Positions 8,011 to 18,123 of a stretch of DNA of 60,468 bases are shown one piece after another. The stretch spans positions 1 through 60,468 of the forward strand of contig CAMLDZ010000005.1 of assembly GCA_946478985.1 (NCBI GenBank), in the 5' to 3' direction. The DNA is from an uncultured Solimonas sp. Its GTDB lineage: Bacteria > Pseudomonadota > Gammaproteobacteria > Nevskiales > Nevskiaceae. Every line of letters starts with the position of its first letter. The stretch's first letter is position 1. The notes below the pieces were generated by a model, which saw only the letters and a program-made list of their open reading frames with translations, did not search any database and was not told where the DNA came from. The position numbers were made by a program, and so were the translations under genes.

Positions 8011-9066
8011 ATGCGCCTGCGCCTGATGCTGCTGTGCCTGCTGCCGGGCTTCGCCGCCTGCGGCGCTGCCAAGCCGGCGGTGGAAACGGCATCCGTCACC
8101 GTCGTCAATGAGACCGAGGCGGTCGAATCGCGCGACGACGCCGCCGACGATCCGGCGATCTGGCGCCATGCCGCCGACCCAGCGGCGAGCCTGATCGTCT
8201 CCACCGACAAGAAAGCCGGCCTCTACGTGCACGGCATCGACGGCAAGCGCCGCTCGTTCCTCAAGACCGGCCGGCTCAACAACGTCGACCTGCGCGACGC
8301 GGTGCGGATCGGCGAGCGCAGCGTGGTGCTGGTCGCCGCCAGCGATCGCGACGATCCGCAGCAGGCGATGCTGTCGCTGTTCACGCTGGACACCGCCGCC
8401 GGCACGCTGAAACCGCTGGCGCGGCTGCCGGCGATCGACGGCGAAGGCTATGGCCTGTGCCTGTGGCGCCGCGCCGCCGACCGTGCGCTGTTCGCCTTCC
8501 TGGTCACCAAGCAGGGCCAGATCGCGCAGCTGCAGCTGGATTTCAGCGGCGCCGCGCCGGTAGCCAAACGGGTGCGCACGCTCGCACTCAAGAGCCAGTC
8601 GGAAGGCTGCGTCGCCGACGACCGCACGGGCCAGCTCTACGTCGCCGAAGAGGATGTCGGCATCTGGCGCTTCGCCGCCGATCCGGCTGCCAGCGTCGAA
8701 GCGCAGCGCTTCGCCCGCGTCGACGGCAAGCAGCTGGTCGCCGACGTCGAAGGCCTGGCGCTGGCCGCGATCGGCGAGGACGACGGCTATCTGCTGGCAT
8801 CGAGCCAGGGCGACAACGCCTACGCGGTCTATGGCTTGCGCGATGCGCGCTACGCCGGCCGCTTCCGCCTGGTGCCGAATGCCGGCGGCATCGACGGCAC
8901 CCGCGAGACCGACGGTATCGAGCTGATGCTCGGCGACTTCGGCGCCGACTATCCGGGCGGCCTGTTCATCGCCCAGGACGGCGACAACGCGCCGCAGCCG
9001 CAGAACTTCAAGCTGACCTCGTGGCAGGCGATCGTGCGCGCGCTGCCGCAGCTGAATCAGCCGTAG
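8011..9066 (+). CDS. Beta-propeller phytase (3-phytase), lipoprotein
   Basis: Hydrolyses phytate (inositol hexakisphosphate) in a calcium-dependent manner. The 351-residue protein begins with a lipoprotein-type signal (LLPGFAACGAA, Cys at about residue 19) and has a single six-bladed propeller domain. Family blocks are visible: DDAADDPAIWRH (about 45-57), STDKKAGLYVHGIDG, GRLNNVDLRD, SEGCVADDRTGQLYVAEEDVGIWRF, and EGLAL-to-SSQGDNAYAVY. The acidic residues that bind Ca2+ and phosphate in the family are largely present. It lies 19 bp after the receptor gene, so the two are probably cotranscribed. With a lipid anchor it may work at the outer membrane or in the periplasm. Confidence 0.88.
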   Translation: MRLRLMLLCLLPGFAACGAAKPAVETASVTVVNETEAVESRDDAADDPAIWRHAADPAASLIVSTDKKAGLYVHGIDGKRRSFLKTGRLNNVDLRDAVRIGERSVVLVAASDRDDPQQAMLSLFTLDTAAGTLKPLARLPAIDGEGYGLCLWRRAADRALFAFLVTKQGQIAQLQLDFSGAAPVAKRVRTLALKSQSEGCVADDRTGQLYVAEEDVGIWRFAADPAASVEAQRFARVDGKQLVADVEGLALAAIGEDDGYLLASSQGDNAYAVYGLRDARYAGRFRLVPNAGGIDGTRETDGIELMLGDFGADYPGGLFIAQDGDNAPQPQNFKLTSWQAIVRALPQLNQP

Positions 9067-9097
9067 CCCGGTTCGCCGCAAGCGAGCCGGGACCGGC

Positions 9098-10081
9098 TCA
9101 GGCCGCGACGAACGCCGTGTGCAGCTGCTCCGGCGCCAATTGCACGCCAAGCGCGGCATCGAGCCGCAGGCAGTCGTGCTCGCGGCGCACGATCTCGAAC
9201 AGCTGCGCCGCCTCGGGATAGCTGCGCGCCAGCCACACCAGCCACTGCTTGAGCCGACCGGACGCGAAGCGCGGCGGCAGCCGGCGCCGCGTCTTGCGCC
9301 AGAACGCCTGCAGCAGCGGCTCGATCGCGTCCCAGCCGAGCGGCTGCGGCTCGCGGCCGGCGGCGACGTCGGCGATCTGCCGCGCCAGATCAGGCCGCGC
9401 GATCAGGCCGCGGCCGAGCATGAAATCGCTGGCGCCGCTGAGCTGGCGGCAGCGCTGCCAGTCCTCCACGCTCCAGATCTCGCCGTTGGCGTAGACCGGT
9501 ACGTCGACGACCTCGCGCACACGGGCGATCCATTCCCAATGCGCCGGCGGCCGGTAGCCGTCGACCTTGGTTCGTGCATGGACGACCAGCTGCGCGGCAC
9601 CGCCATCGGCCAGCGCGCGGGCACAGTCGAGTGCCAGCCCGGGGTGCTCGTAGCCGAGCCGCATCTTGGCGGTCACGGCGATGGCCGCCGGCACCGCGCG
9701 CCGCACCTCGCGGACGATGCGCTGCAGCAGCTCCGGCTCCTTGAGCAGCACCGCGCCGCCACGCGAGCGGTTGACGGTCTTGGCCGGGCAGCCGAAGTTG
9801 AGGTCGATCACCGGCGCGCCGAGCGTGCAGGCGAAGGCGGCGTTGTCGGCCAGGCACGCGGGATCGGAGCCGAGCAGCTGCACGCGCATCGGCGTGCCGG
9901 ACGCGGTGCGCGAGCCGCGCTGCAGTTCGGGGGCGAAGCGATGGAACACCGAGGCCGGCAGGCGTCGTTCGCTGACGCGGATGAACTCGCTGACGCACCA
10001 GTCGATGCCGCCGACGGCGGTCAGCACCTCGCGCAGGACGTCGTCGACCAGGCCTTCCATCGGCGCCAGGGCCAGCTGCAT
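9098..10081 (-). CDS. dusC: tRNA-dihydrouridine synthase, DusC type
   Basis: FMN- and NADPH-dependent enzyme that reduces uridine to dihydrouridine in the tRNA D-loop (DusC acts on U16). 327 residues, close to the usual length. The catalytic cysteine is in [20 protein letters not shown] (about residue 100), and the FMN-barrel motifs [16 protein letters not shown] and ANGEIWSV are present; the last is typical of DusC rather than DusA or Dus[15 protein letters not shown] is chosen as the N-terminus because family members begin this way; 15 extra codons upstream look non-coding. Divergent from the TerC-type gene. Confidence 0.92.
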   Translation of the reverse strand: MQLALAPMEGLVDDVLREVLTAVGGIDWCVSEFIRVSERRLPASVFHRFAPELQRGSRTASGTPMRVQLLGSDPACLADNAAFACTLGAPVIDLNFGCPAKTVNRSRGGAVLLKEPELLQRIVREVRRAVPAAIAVTAKMRLGYEHPGLALDCARALADGGAAQLVVHARTKVDGYRPPAHWEWIARVREVVDVPVYANGEIWSVEDWQRCRQLSGASDFMLGRGLIARPDLARQIADVAAGREPQPLGWDAIEPLLQAFWRKTRRRLPPRFASGRLKQWLVWLARSYPEAAQLFEIVRREHDCLRLDAALGVQLAPEQLHTAFVAA

Positions 10082-10176
10082 CGTCGATACGCTCCTCGGA
10101 GTGGTGAGGCTGAAGCGGGCGCGCATTATGCCCGCCCGGCCAGGGCAGCCGGCGCGCTCCCGTACAATCCGCCGCC

Positions 10177-10860
10177 ATGCACACCCTCGTCCTCGACGCC
10201 GAACTGCTCGCCACCGTCCTGCAGATCATCGCCATCGACATCCTGCTGGGCGGCGACAACGCGGTGGTCATCGCCCTGGCCTGCCGCAGGCTGCCGCCGG
10301 CGCTGCGCGGCCGCGGCATCTTCTGGGGCGCGTTCGGCGCGGTGGCGATGCGCTTCTTGTTCGTGTTCTTCACCGTGCAGCTGCTGGCGCTGCCGTACCT
10401 GAAGCTGATCGGCGGCGTGCTGCTGTTGTGGATCGGCATCAAGCTGCTGCTGCCGCAGGACGAGGAAAACCACGAGAACATCCCCGCCAGTACTCATCTG
10501 CTCGGCGCGATCCGCACGATCATCGTCGCCGACGCGGTGATGAGCCTCGACAACGTGGTCGCGATCGCCGGTGCCGCCGACGGTCATCTGCTGCTGGTGG
10601 CGATCGGCGTGCTGATCAGCGTACCGGTGATCGTCTGGGGCAGCCGGCTGGTACTGGCGCTGATGGAACGGCTGCCGATGCTGGTGATGCTCGGCGCAGC
10701 GCTGCTCGGCTGGATCGCCGGCGGCCTGATCGTCGAGGACCATGCAGTCGGTGCCCGGCTGCCGGCGCTGCCGCAACTGCACTGGTTCACCTCGCTGGCC
10801 GGCGCCGCGTTCGTGGTGCTGGCGGGCCTGCTGCTGGCACGGCGACAGCGGTCTGCGTAG
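10177..10860 (+). CDS. TerC/YjbE-family integral membrane protein
   Basis: 227 residues, mostly hydrophobic, with about seven predicted transmembrane helices. It carries the two inverted TerC signatures: [15 protein letters not shown] (about 20-34) and [16 protein letters not shown] (about 115-130). The acidic residues in these motifs bind the transported cation in the family. Members of this branch (YjbE/YkoY) are linked to Mn2+ export or to metallating exported enzymes. I looked upstream for a yybP-ykoY manganese riboswitch and saw none in the 95-bp gap. Manganese as substrate is an inference from the family. Confidence 0.82.
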   Translation: MHTLVLDAELLATVLQIIAIDILLGGDNAVVIALACRRLPPALRGRGIFWGAFGAVAMRFLFVFFTVQLLALPYLKLIGGVLLLWIGIKLLLPQDEENHENIPASTHLLGAIRTIIVADAVMSLDNVVAIAGAADGHLLLVAIGVLISVPVIVWGSRLVLALMERLPMLVMLGAALLGWIAGGLIVEDHAVGARLPALPQLHWFTSLAGAAFVVLAGLLLARRQRSA

Positions 10861-10882
10861 GGCGGGAGCATCCCGCCTTTTC
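10861..10882 (+). terminator. Rho-independent terminator of the TerC-type gene
   Basis: GGCGGGA (10861-10867) pairs with TCCCGCC (10871-10877), followed by TTTT, immediately after the stop codon. Confidence 0.75.
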
Positions 10883-10960
10883 GCGATCGGCGGCATAGGC
10901 GGCTCACGCCGCTCCTCCCGCCCTGCTCGCTACCCGTTCCGCGTTCGCAGATTGACGCGT

Positions 10961-12247
10961 TCACGAGTCATCGATCCGCGACACCTCGCGCGTATCGCGC
11001 ATGCCGACGTAAACCAGCAGCGAAACGCCGATGCAGGCGGTCACGTACCAGGCGTAGCCCTGCTCGTGGCCGATGCTCTTGAACCACAGCGCCAGGTATT
11101 CGGCCGTGCCGCCGAACAGCGACACGGTCAGCGCGTACGGCAGGCCCACGCCGAGCGCGCGCACTTCGGTCGGGAACAGCTCCGCCTTTACCACCGCGTT
11201 GACTGCGGTGTAGCCGCTGACGATGGTCAGCGCGGCGAGAATCAGCCAGAACGCCTGCCACGGCGTCTGCACCACCTGCAACGCCGACAGGATCGGCACC
11301 GTCAGCAGCGTGCCGAGCACGCCGAAGCCGATCAGCACCGGCCGCCGGCCGATGCGGTCGGACAGCGCACCGACCAGCGGCTGCAGCAGCGCGAACACCA
11401 GCAGGCTGGCGCCGGACACCAGCGTCGCGGTGTCCTTGCTCATGCCGGCGCTGTTGACGAGGTACTTCTGCATGTAGGTGGTGTAGGTGTAGAAGGCCAG
11501 CGTGCCGCCCATGGTCAGGCCGGCGACGATCGCCAGCTCGCGCGGATGGCGCAGCAGCTCGCGCAGCGGACTGCGTCTGGCGCGCGGCTGCGCGCGGAAG
11601 GCGCTGGTCTCGGTCATCGAGCGGCGCAGCCACAGCGCCAGCAGCGCGCACAAGGCGCCGATCACGAACGGAATCCGCCAGCCCCAGCTTTCCAGCTGCG
11701 CCGGCGTCAGTAGCAAGCGCTGCAGCACGATCAGCACGCCCAGCGCCAGCAGCTGGCCGCCGACCAGTGTCAGGTACTGGAAGCTCGACCAGAAGCCGCG
11801 ATGCGCGCGCGTCGCCATTTCCGACAGATACGTCGCCGAGGTGCCGTACTCGCCGCCGACCGACAGACCCTGCAGCAGCCGCGCGAGCACCAGCAGCAGC
11901 GGCGCGGCGATGCCGATCTGCGCGTAGCCCGGCGTGCAGGCGATCAGCAGCGAGCCGCCGCACATCAGCCACACCGACAGCAGCAGCGCCGCCTTGCGGC
12001 CGCGGCGATCGGCATACCAGCCCATCAGCCAGCCGCCGATCGGCCGCATCAGGAAGCCCACCGCGAAAATCGCCGCGGTGTTGAGCAGCTGCGCGGTCAG
12101 ATCGCCGCTCGGGAAGAACACCTTGGCGAAGTACAGCGAGAACGCCGAGTAGACGTACCAGTCGTACCACTCGACGAGGTTGCCGACGCTGCCGCTGAAG
12201 ATCGAGCGCAGGCGCTGCAACGGCGTCAGGATGGGCGCGGTTTCCAT
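10961..12247 (-). CDS. kgtP: MFS alpha-ketoglutarate/dicarboxylate:H+ symporter (KgtP-like)
   Basis: 428 residues with 12 transmembrane helices, in the metabolite:H+ symporter branch of the major facilitator superfamily. Diagnostic segments are FSGSVGNLVEWYDWYVYSAF at the N-terminus, RPIGGWLMGWYADRRGRK in the loop between helices 2 and 3, and LLQGLSVGGEYGTSATYLSE. Length and these blocks are closest to E. coli KgtP (432 residues), but other organic-acid carriers (ShiA, ProP, citrate) share them, so substrate is inferred. The start at 12247 fits the family; the frame is open far upstream, antisense to dctA. It is divergent from dctA across only about 60 bp. Confidence 0.82.
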   Translation of the reverse strand: METAPILTPLQRLRSIFSGSVGNLVEWYDWYVYSAFSLYFAKVFFPSGDLTAQLLNTAAIFAVGFLMRPIGGWLMGWYADRRGRKAALLLSVWLMCGGSLLIACTPGYAQIGIAAPLLLVLARLLQGLSVGGEYGTSATYLSEMATRAHRGFWSSFQYLTLVGGQLLALGVLIVLQRLLLTPAQLESWGWRIPFVIGALCALLALWLRRSMTETSAFRAQPRARRSPLRELLRHPRELAIVAGLTMGGTLAFYTYTTYMQKYLVNSAGMSKDTATLVSGASLLVFALLQPLVGALSDRIGRRPVLIGFGVLGTLLTVPILSALQVVQTPWQAFWLILAALTIVSGYTAVNAVVKAELFPTEVRALGVGLPYALTVSLFGGTAEYLALWFKSIGHEQGYAWYVTACIGVSLLVYVGMRDTREVSRIDDS

Positions 12248-12310
12248 GAGCGTGGAGGCGGGAGCGTGGCCCGACCTTAACAGCTGTGGCGCGACGGCTG
12301 CGACACTGCC

Positions 12311-13615
12311 ATGCTCGCGCCGCATCCCACCTTCGTTCCGCTCATGGCGAAAGCCTCGCGCTTCTATCTCTGGGTCCTGGCGGCCGTGCTGGCCGGCGGC
12401 CTGCTCGGCCATTTCGCGCCGGCCTTCGCGGTGCAGCTCAAGCCGCTGGGCGATGGCTTCATCGCGCTGATCAAGATGCTGATCGCGCCGGTGATCTTCC
12501 TCACCGTGGTGCTCGGCGTCGCCGGCGTGGCGGACGTCAAGAAGGTGGGCCGCGTGGGCGTCAAGGCGATCCTCTACTTCGAGGTGGTGTCGACGCTGGC
12601 CCTGGCGATCGGCCTCGTCGTGGTCAATCTGCTCAAGCCCGGCGCCGGTTTCAATGTCGACCCGGCGACGCTCGATGCCGGTGCGGTGGCCCGCTACGCG
12701 CAGGCCGCGCACGAGCAGTCCACCGTGCAGTTCCTGCTGCACATCATTCCCAAAACTTTTATCGACGCGTTCAGCGGCGATGGCGATCTGCTGCAGGTGC
12801 TGCTGCTGGCGCTGCTGTTCGGCTTTGCGCTGACCGCGCTCGGCGAGCGCGGCCGGCCGGTGATCGAGTTCTGCGAATCGCTGTCGCAGGTGTTCTTCCG
12901 GATGATCGCGATGGTGATGAAGCTGGCGCCGCTCGGCGCCGGCGGCGCGATGGCGTTCACGATCGGCAAGTACGGCGTCGACAGCCTCGGCCCGCTGCTC
13001 AAGCTGATGGCCGCCTTCTACCTGAGCTGTGCACTGTTCGTGCTGCTGGTGCTCGGCAGCATCGCCCGGCTGCTCGGCTTCTCGATCCTGCGCTTCCTGC
13101 GCTACATCGGCGACGAACTGCTGCTGGTGCTCGGCACCTCGTCGTCGGAATCGGCGCTGGTGCCGCTGATGCAGAAGCTGGAGCGGCTCGGCTGCTCGCG
13201 CCCGGTAGTCGGCCTGGTGGTGCCCAGCGGCTATTCGTTCAACCTCGACGGCACCAACATCTATCTGACGATGGCGGCGATCTTCATCGCCCAGGCGCTC
13301 AACGTCGAACTGACGCTGACGCAGGAGCTGAGCCTGCTGGCGGTGGCGATGCTGACCTCCAAGGGTGCCTCCGGCGTCACCGGCGCCGGCTTCATCACGC
13401 TGGCGGCGACGCTGGCGGTGGTGCCGGCGGTGCCGGTCGCCGGCCTGGCGCTGATTCTCGGCATCGACCGTTTCATGAGCGAGGCCCGCGCGCTGACCAA
13501 TCTGATCGGCAATGGCGTGGCGACGATCGCCGTGGCGCGCTGGGAAAACGAGCTGGACCGCGGGCAACTGTGCGCGACGCTCGCCGCCGACGGCCCGCAA
13601 GCCGCCCGGGCCTGA
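12311..13615 (+). CDS. dctA: C4-dicarboxylate transporter DctA
   Basis: Dicarboxylate/amino acid:cation symporter that takes up succinate, fumarate and malate. 434 residues from this ATG, or 423 from the ATG at 12344 ([10 protein letters not shown]), which aligns better with E. coli DctA. Family features are present: [26 protein letters not shown] (about 45-70), the serine-rich re-entrant hairpin [12 protein letters not shown] (about 277-288), and [24 protein letters not shown], with the NxDGT-type motif that binds substrate and cation. It lies 143 bp upstream of maeB in the same direction, so substrate uptake and malate oxidation may be coexpressed. Confidence 0.92.
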   Translation: MLAPHPTFVPLMAKASRFYLWVLAAVLAGGLLGHFAPAFAVQLKPLGDGFIALIKMLIAPVIFLTVVLGVAGVADVKKVGRVGVKAILYFEVVSTLALAIGLVVVNLLKPGAGFNVDPATLDAGAVARYAQAAHEQSTVQFLLHIIPKTFIDAFSGDGDLLQVLLLALLFGFALTALGERGRPVIEFCESLSQVFFRMIAMVMKLAPLGAGGAMAFTIGKYGVDSLGPLLKLMAAFYLSCALFVLLVLGSIARLLGFSILRFLRYIGDELLLVLGTSSSESALVPLMQKLERLGCSRPVVGLVVPSGYSFNLDGTNIYLTMAAIFIAQALNVELTLTQELSLLAVAMLTSKGASGVTGAGFITLAATLAVVPAVPVAGLALILGIDRFMSEARALTNLIGNGVATIAVARWENELDRGQLCATLAADGPQAARA

Positions 13616-13758
13616 GCGTCCCGGCTACTGGAGCCCCGCCCCGGGACGATCCGGCGACGCGGCGACGCAGGCAAGCCCACGCCGTTTGCCCGATAATGCC
13701 CGGCTTATCGCGCGCCGCCCTTTTCCCCCGATGCGGCCCGCCGGACACGCCTAGAACC

Positions 13759-16047
13759 ATGCGAGACCTGAAAGCCTTACGCCAAGCGGCCCTGGATTAT
13801 CACGAGCATCCGACACCCGGAAAGCTCTCGGTCACACCGACCAAGCAGATGACCAACCAGAGCGACCTCGCCCTGGCCTACTCGCCCGGCGTGGCCGCCG
13901 CCTGCGAGGAGATCGTCGCCGACCCGGCCAATGCCTTCCGCTATACCGCGCGCGGCAATCTGGTCGCGGTCATCACCAACGGCACCGCAGTGCTGGGCCT
14001 GGGCCCGATCGGCCCGCTCGCCGCCAAGCCGGTGATGGAAGGCAAGGCGGTGCTGTTCAAGAAGTTCGCCGGCATCGACGTGTTCGACATCGAGATCGAC
14101 CAGCGCGATCCGGACAAGCTGATCGAGACCATCGCCGCGCTCGAACCGACGTTCGGCGGCATCAACCTTGAAGACATCAAGGCGCCGGAGTGCTTCTACA
14201 TCGAGCGCGAGTTGCGCAAGCGGATGAAGATCCCGGTCTTCCACGACGACCAGCATGGCACCGCCATCATCGTCGGCGCCGCCTTCCTCAATGCGCTGGC
14301 GGTGGTCGGCAAGGACATCAAGAAGATCAAGCTGGTGGTCAGCGGCGCCGGCGCCGCGGCGCTGGCCTGCGTCGAGCTGCTGGTGGACCTCGGCCTGCCC
14401 ATCGGGAACATCTGGCTGACCGACATCGCCGGCGTGGTCTATCGCGGCCGCACCGAGCTGATGGACGAGGACAAGGCGCGCTACGCACAGGAGACGCGCG
14501 CACGCACGCTGGCCGAGGTGATCCCGGGCGCCGACATGTTCCTGGGCCTGTCGGCCGGCGGCGTGCTCAAGCCGGAAATGGTGGCGACGATGGCGCCCAA
14601 CCCGCTGGTGTTCGCGCTCGCCAACCCGACGCCGGAAATCCTGCCGGAAGAGGTCAAGGCGGTGCGCAGCGACGCGATCATCGCCACCGGCCGCACCGAT
14701 TACCCGAACCAGGTCAACAACGTTCTCTGCTTCCCGTTCATCTTCCGCGGCGCGCTCGACGTCGGCAGCACCACGATCACGCGCTCGATGGAGATTGCCG
14801 CGGTGCACGCCATCGCCGATCTGGCGCGGCAGGAACAGAACGATGTGGTGGCGCAGGCCTACGGCATCCAGAACCTGTCGTTCGGCCCGGAGTACCTGAT
14901 TCCCAAGCCCTTCGATCCGCGGCTGATCGTCAAGATCGCACCGGCGGTGGCGCAGGCAGCGATCGACGCCGGCGTGGCGACGCGGCCGATCGAGGACTTC
15001 GACGCCTACCGGCAGAAGCTGCAGCAGTTCGTCTACCACAGCGGCACGCTGATGAAGCCGGTGTTCGCCGCGGCGCGCAAGCTGTCGCCGGACAGAAGCC
15101 GCGTGATCTACGCCGAGGGCGAGGAGGAGCGCGTGCTGCGCGCCGCGCAGATCGCCGTCGATGAAAAGCTCGCACGGCCGATCCTGGTCGGCCGCCCGGC
15201 GGTGATCGCCGAGCGCATCCAGCGCTACGGCCTGCGCCTGCGCGAGGACGAGCACTACACGGTGGTCAATCCCGAGAACGACCACCGCTACCGCGAGTAC
15301 TGGCAGGAATATCACCAGCTGATGTGCCGCCGCGGCATCACCGAGCCGTACGCGCGGCTGGAGATGCGCCGCCGCAACACGCTGATCGCGTCGATGCTGC
15401 TGAAGAAGGGCGAAGGCGACGCGATGCTGTGCGGCACCGTCAGCACGGCGATCCGCCACCTGGAATACATCGACCACGTGATCGGCCTGCGTGGCGGGGC
15501 GGGCACCTACGCGGCGATGAATGCGCTGATCCTGCAGGATCGCCAGGTCTTCATCGTCGACACCCACATCAATCCGGACCCGAGCGCCGAGCAGCTGGCC
15601 GAGATCACCATCATGGCGGCCAGCGCGATCAGCGGCTTCGGCATCGCGCCGAAGGCGGCGCTGCTGTCGCACTCCAACTTCGGCAGTCTCGACACCGCCT
15701 CGTCGCGCAAGATGCGCGAGACCCTGGCGCTGGTGCAGCGCCGCGCCCCGGGGCTGGAGATCGACGGCGAAATGCACGGCGACTGCGCGCTCGACGAGAA
15801 GCTGCGCCGCGGCATCCTGCCGTCGACCACGCTGTCCGGCGAGGCCAACCTGCTGGTGATGCCGAATCTCGACAGCGCCAACATCGCCTACAACCTGCTC
15901 AAGACCGCCGCCGGCAACAACGTCGCGATCGGTCCGATGCTGCTCGGCGCCGCAGCGCCCGTGCACATCCTGACGCCGTCGGCGACGGTACGCCGCATCC
16001 TCAACATGACGGCGATCGCGGTGGTGCAGGCCAACACCTCGGCCTGA
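13759..16047 (+). CDS. maeB: NADP-dependent malic enzyme with phosphotransacetylase-like domain
   Basis: Oxidative decarboxylation of malate to pyruvate with NADPH. 762 residues, matching E. coli MaeB (759). The N-terminal malic enzyme domain (about 1-425) contains [26 protein letters not shown] and [17 protein letters not shown] blocks, plus an NAD(P) fold with [14 protein letters not shown]. The C-terminal phosphotransacetylase-like domain (about 430-762) contains [13 protein letters not shown] and [16 protein letters not shown] blocks. In the family this domain does not transfer acetyl groups but binds acetyl-CoA and regulates the enzyme. The start gives the usual N-terminus [18 protein letters not shown], and a GATAAT -10-like hexamer lies about 65 bp upstream (13692-13697). 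With aceB, dctA and kgtP nearby it supports growth on acetate or C4 acids. Confidence 0.95.
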   Translation: MRDLKALRQAALDYHEHPTPGKLSVTPTKQMTNQSDLALAYSPGVAAACEEIVADPANAFRYTARGNLVAVITNGTAVLGLGPIGPLAAKPVMEGKAVLFKKFAGIDVFDIEIDQRDPDKLIETIAALEPTFGGINLEDIKAPECFYIERELRKRMKIPVFHDDQHGTAIIVGAAFLNALAVVGKDIKKIKLVVSGAGAAALACVELLVDLGLPIGNIWLTDIAGVVYRGRTELMDEDKARYAQETRARTLAEVIPGADMFLGLSAGGVLKPEMVATMAPNPLVFALANPTPEILPEEVKAVRSDAIIATGRTDYPNQVNNVLCFPFIFRGALDVGSTTITRSMEIAAVHAIADLARQEQNDVVAQAYGIQNLSFGPEYLIPKPFDPRLIVKIAPAVAQAAIDAGVATRPIEDFDAYRQKLQQFVYHSGTLMKPVFAAARKLSPDRSRVIYAEGEEERVLRAAQIAVDEKLARPILVGRPAVIAERIQRYGLRLREDEHYTVVNPENDHRYREYWQEYHQLMCRRGITEPYARLEMRRRNTLIASMLLKKGEGDAMLCGTVSTAIRHLEYIDHVIGLRGGAGTYAAMNALILQDRQVFIVDTHINPDPSAEQLAEITIMAASAISGFGIAPKAALLSHSNFGSLDTASSRKMRETLALVQRRAPGLEIDGEMHGDCALDEKLRRGILPSTTLSGEANLLVMPNLDSANIAYNLLKTAAGNNVAIGPMLLGAAAPVHILTPSATVRRILNMTAIAVVQANTSA

Positions 16048-16060
16048 GCCGGCCGCAGCG

Positions 16061-16102
16061 ACGAAAAAGGCCCGGATCGGTGACGATCCGGGCCTTTTTC
16101 GT
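16061..16102. terminator. Bidirectional rho-independent terminator
   Basis: Long perfect stem: ACGAAAAAGGCCCGGATCG (16061-16079) pairs with its complement (16084-16102) around loop GTGA. The A5 and T5 tracts on the two sides let it serve maeB and the convergent lipoprotein gene. Confidence 0.9.
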
Positions 16103-16117
16103 CTGCAGCCGCGGCTT

Positions 16118-16474
16118 TTACTGACAGGCGACCGGCTGGACCTTGGTCAGGTCATAGCAGCCCCAGCCGAAGCCCATCGGCCAGTAGATCAGCGCCGCCG
16201 GCGGCCAGAAGATCGATACCGGGCGGAACTTGGCCTGCAGCTTGCCCTCGCCGACCACCTTGCCGTCCTTCTCCAGCTTGTACGGAATGCCGCCGGCCAC
16301 CGTCCAGAAATACGGCTTGGTGGTGACCTCGCCCGCGGTGTAGCTGGGCTCGCGGTCGCCGAAGCGGACCTTGGTCTGGTCCGGCAGGCGGAACTGCGCG
16401 GTGGTGGTGCAGGCAGCCAGCGCGAGCAGGCCGGCAAAGCCCAGCGCGCGCGCGGCGAAGCGCTTGATTTTCAT
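16118..16474 (-). CDS. Small predicted lipoprotein
   Basis: 118 residues with a signal peptide and lipobox (LLALAACTTT, Cys at about residue 22). The mature part is a short beta-rich domain with a hydrophobic, aromatic C-terminal stretch (SIFWPPAALIYWPMGFGWGCYD) that may lie in or on the membrane. I do not recognise the family. Single gene between a terminator and the Mpo1-like gene on the same strand. Confidence 0.7.
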   Translation of the reverse strand: MKIKRFAARALGFAGLLALAACTTTAQFRLPDQTKVRFGDREPSYTAGEVTTKPYFWTVAGGIPYKLEKDGKVVGEGKLQAKFRPVSIFWPPAALIYWPMGFGWGCYDLTKVQPVACQ

Positions 16475-16568
16475 TGTGGAACTCCCTTTTCTGTAGCGTG
16501 TTTACGGCAGTACTAGCGTAGGTGCCGCGGCCGCGGCACTCAACACGGGCCGCGCGGATTTTGCCGCT

Positions 16569-17024
16569 TCAATGTGTCGGCAGTCGCAGACGCCGGTACA
16601 GATCCGCCAGCAGCCACAGCGGGCCGATCAGCAGAAACGCCAAATCCTTGAAGAACGACGGCTGCTTGCGCTCGTAACGATGGCCGATGAACTGGCCGAT
16701 CCAGGCGAGCCCGAAGATCGCCGTCGCGATCCACAGCAAGCGCTCGCCATAGACCTGCTGCAGGCCCAGCGCGCCCGCGTACATCAGCCCCAGCACGCCG
16801 GTCATGCCCAGCGCCAGCGGCCGCGACAGCCGGGCATAGAACAGCAAGGCCAGCGCGCCGGCCGGCAGCGCCGCGTTCAGGGCTGCATCACCGAGCCGCA
16901 GGCAGGCTAGCGCGCAAATCACCGAGAACACGATCGCCGGCACGCAGACCCAGTGCAGGCGCTTGTTGATCGGGTGGCGATGGCTGTCGCCGTATTCCTC
17001 GAACCACTGTGCGAGCGTTTTCAT
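16569..17024 (-). CDS. Mpo1-like (DUF962/YGL010w) membrane protein
   Basis: 151 residues, about four to five transmembrane helices. N-terminus MKTLAQWFEEYGDSHRHPINKRLHWVCVPAI and the later GHRYERKQPSF are the conserved blocks of the DUF962/Mpo1 family, including the paired histidines that bind iron in yeast Mpo1. That enzyme is a dioxygenase in alpha-oxidation of 2-hydroxy fatty acids; the activity of bacterial members is untested as far as I know. The start at 17024 is chosen over a longer frame because of the conserved N-terminus. Divergent from the LuxR-type regulator. Confidence 0.82.
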   Translation of the reverse strand: MKTLAQWFEEYGDSHRHPINKRLHWVCVPAIVFSVICALACLRLGDAALNAALPAGALALLFYARLSRPLALGMTGVLGLMYAGALGLQQVYGERLLWIATAIFGLAWIGQFIGHRYERKQPSFFKDLAFLLIGPLWLLADLYRRLRLPTH

Positions 17025-17136
17025 GAGTGTGGCAACCTTGCGGCGGCTTGCCGCGATCCGGCAAGTATGTGAACGTCGGCGCGGTCGCGGCCATCGACGC
17101 CGCATAGTAAATCGCGCCCTCCACCCGCCGAGCCGC

Positions 17137-18123
17137 ATGTCCAGTGCCCCACCCGCGAGCGATCCCGGCGAAACCCTGGACGCCCTGATCGCCCATCTCT
17201 ACCGCGCCGGCCTGGAGGTTCCTGCCGAGCAGTACCGGCAGTGGGCGCTGGCGCAGCTGATGGCGGCGGTGCCCTGCGACGCCGCGCTCTGGGGCAGCGG
17301 CTCAGTCAGCCAGCGGCGCTTCCACACCGTCACCCTGATCGGCCTGCCGGCGGAGTTTCCGCAGGCGCTGCTCGACACCACGCCGATCAACCCGGTGGTG
17401 CCGCAGCTGATGCAGAAGCTGGGCACGCCGATCGACATGGCCGATGCAGTGCCGGACGCCGAGTTCTACGCGTCCGAGCTGTATCGCCAGGCGTTCGCGC
17501 CGCAGGGCATCGAACGCATACTCTCGACGGCCTGGCTGGACCCGCGCAGCGGCCTGTATTCCCTGCTGTCGCTGTATCGCCGCGATCGCAGCCGGCGCTT
17601 CGGCGCCGACGAGCAGGCACGGCAGAAGCGCCTGGTCCGCCATGTGCACGCGGCCGCCTCGCACGCCTTCTTCCTGCATCTGGCGCTGACCCGCGCCAAC
17701 CGCCCCGCCCAGGCCGTGTGCGCGGTGATCGACGCGCACGGCGTCTTCGACGAGGCCGAACCGCGCTTCATCGAGTGGCTCGACGCGCGCGCGCCGGCGC
17801 GGCCGCCGCAGCACCTGCCGATCCCGATACCGGCGCCCGGCAGCACGGTCGACTTCCACGATCTCAAGCTGCGCTGCGAAACGCTGGGCGACCGCTTCCT
17901 GCTGACGCTGTGGCAGGCCGGCCCGCTCGACCGCCTGACAGCGCGCGAACGCGAGGTGGTGCTGGCTGTCGCCAAGGGCCTGTCGTTCAAGCAGGCGGCA
18001 AAGAAAATCGGCGTGGCGCCGTCCACGGTCGCCAATCACCTGTACCGGATCTACCGCAAGCTGGGCCTCAACAACCGCACCGAGCTGGCGGCGCTGGTCC
18101 ATCCGGAAACCGCCGCTTCATGA
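17137..18123 (+). CDS. LuxR-family (GerE-type HTH) transcriptional regulator
   Basis: 328 residues. The C-terminal helix-turn-helix of the LuxR/GerE type is clear (about residues 262-322: LTAREREVVLAVAKGLSFKQ, AAKKIGVAPSTVANHLYRIY). The N-terminal about 250 residues form no autoinducer domain or receiver that I recognise; a GAF-like fold is possible. No phosphorylation Asp pattern is evident. Its stop codon overlaps the start of the next gene (ATGA at 18120-18123), so the two are translationally coupled. That suggests the regulator serves or senses something linked to the downstream membrane protein. Confidence 0.82.
   Translation: MSSAPPASDPGETLDALIAHLYRAGLEVPAEQYRQWALAQLMAAVPCDAALWGSGSVSQRRFHTVTLIGLPAEFPQALLDTTPINPVVPQLMQKLGTPIDMADAVPDAEFYASELYRQAFAPQGIERILSTAWLDPRSGLYSLLSLYRRDRSRRFGADEQARQKRLVRHVHAAASHAFFLHLALTRANRPAQAVCAVIDAHGVFDEAEPRFIEWLDARAPARPPQHLPIPIPAPGSTVDFHDLKLRCETLGDRFLLTLWQAGPLDRLTAREREVVLAVAKGLSFKQAAKKIGVAPSTVANHLYRIYRKLGLNNRTELAALVHPETAAS

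Noticed and set aside
5751..8210. 819-codon minus-strand frame antisense to the TonB receptor
   Set aside because: Same shadow effect; the plus strand encodes a full receptor with signal peptide and barrel end.
10082..10176. yybP-ykoY manganese riboswitch ahead of the TerC-type gene
   Set aside because: The gap is only 95 bp and I could not find the conserved junction sequences.
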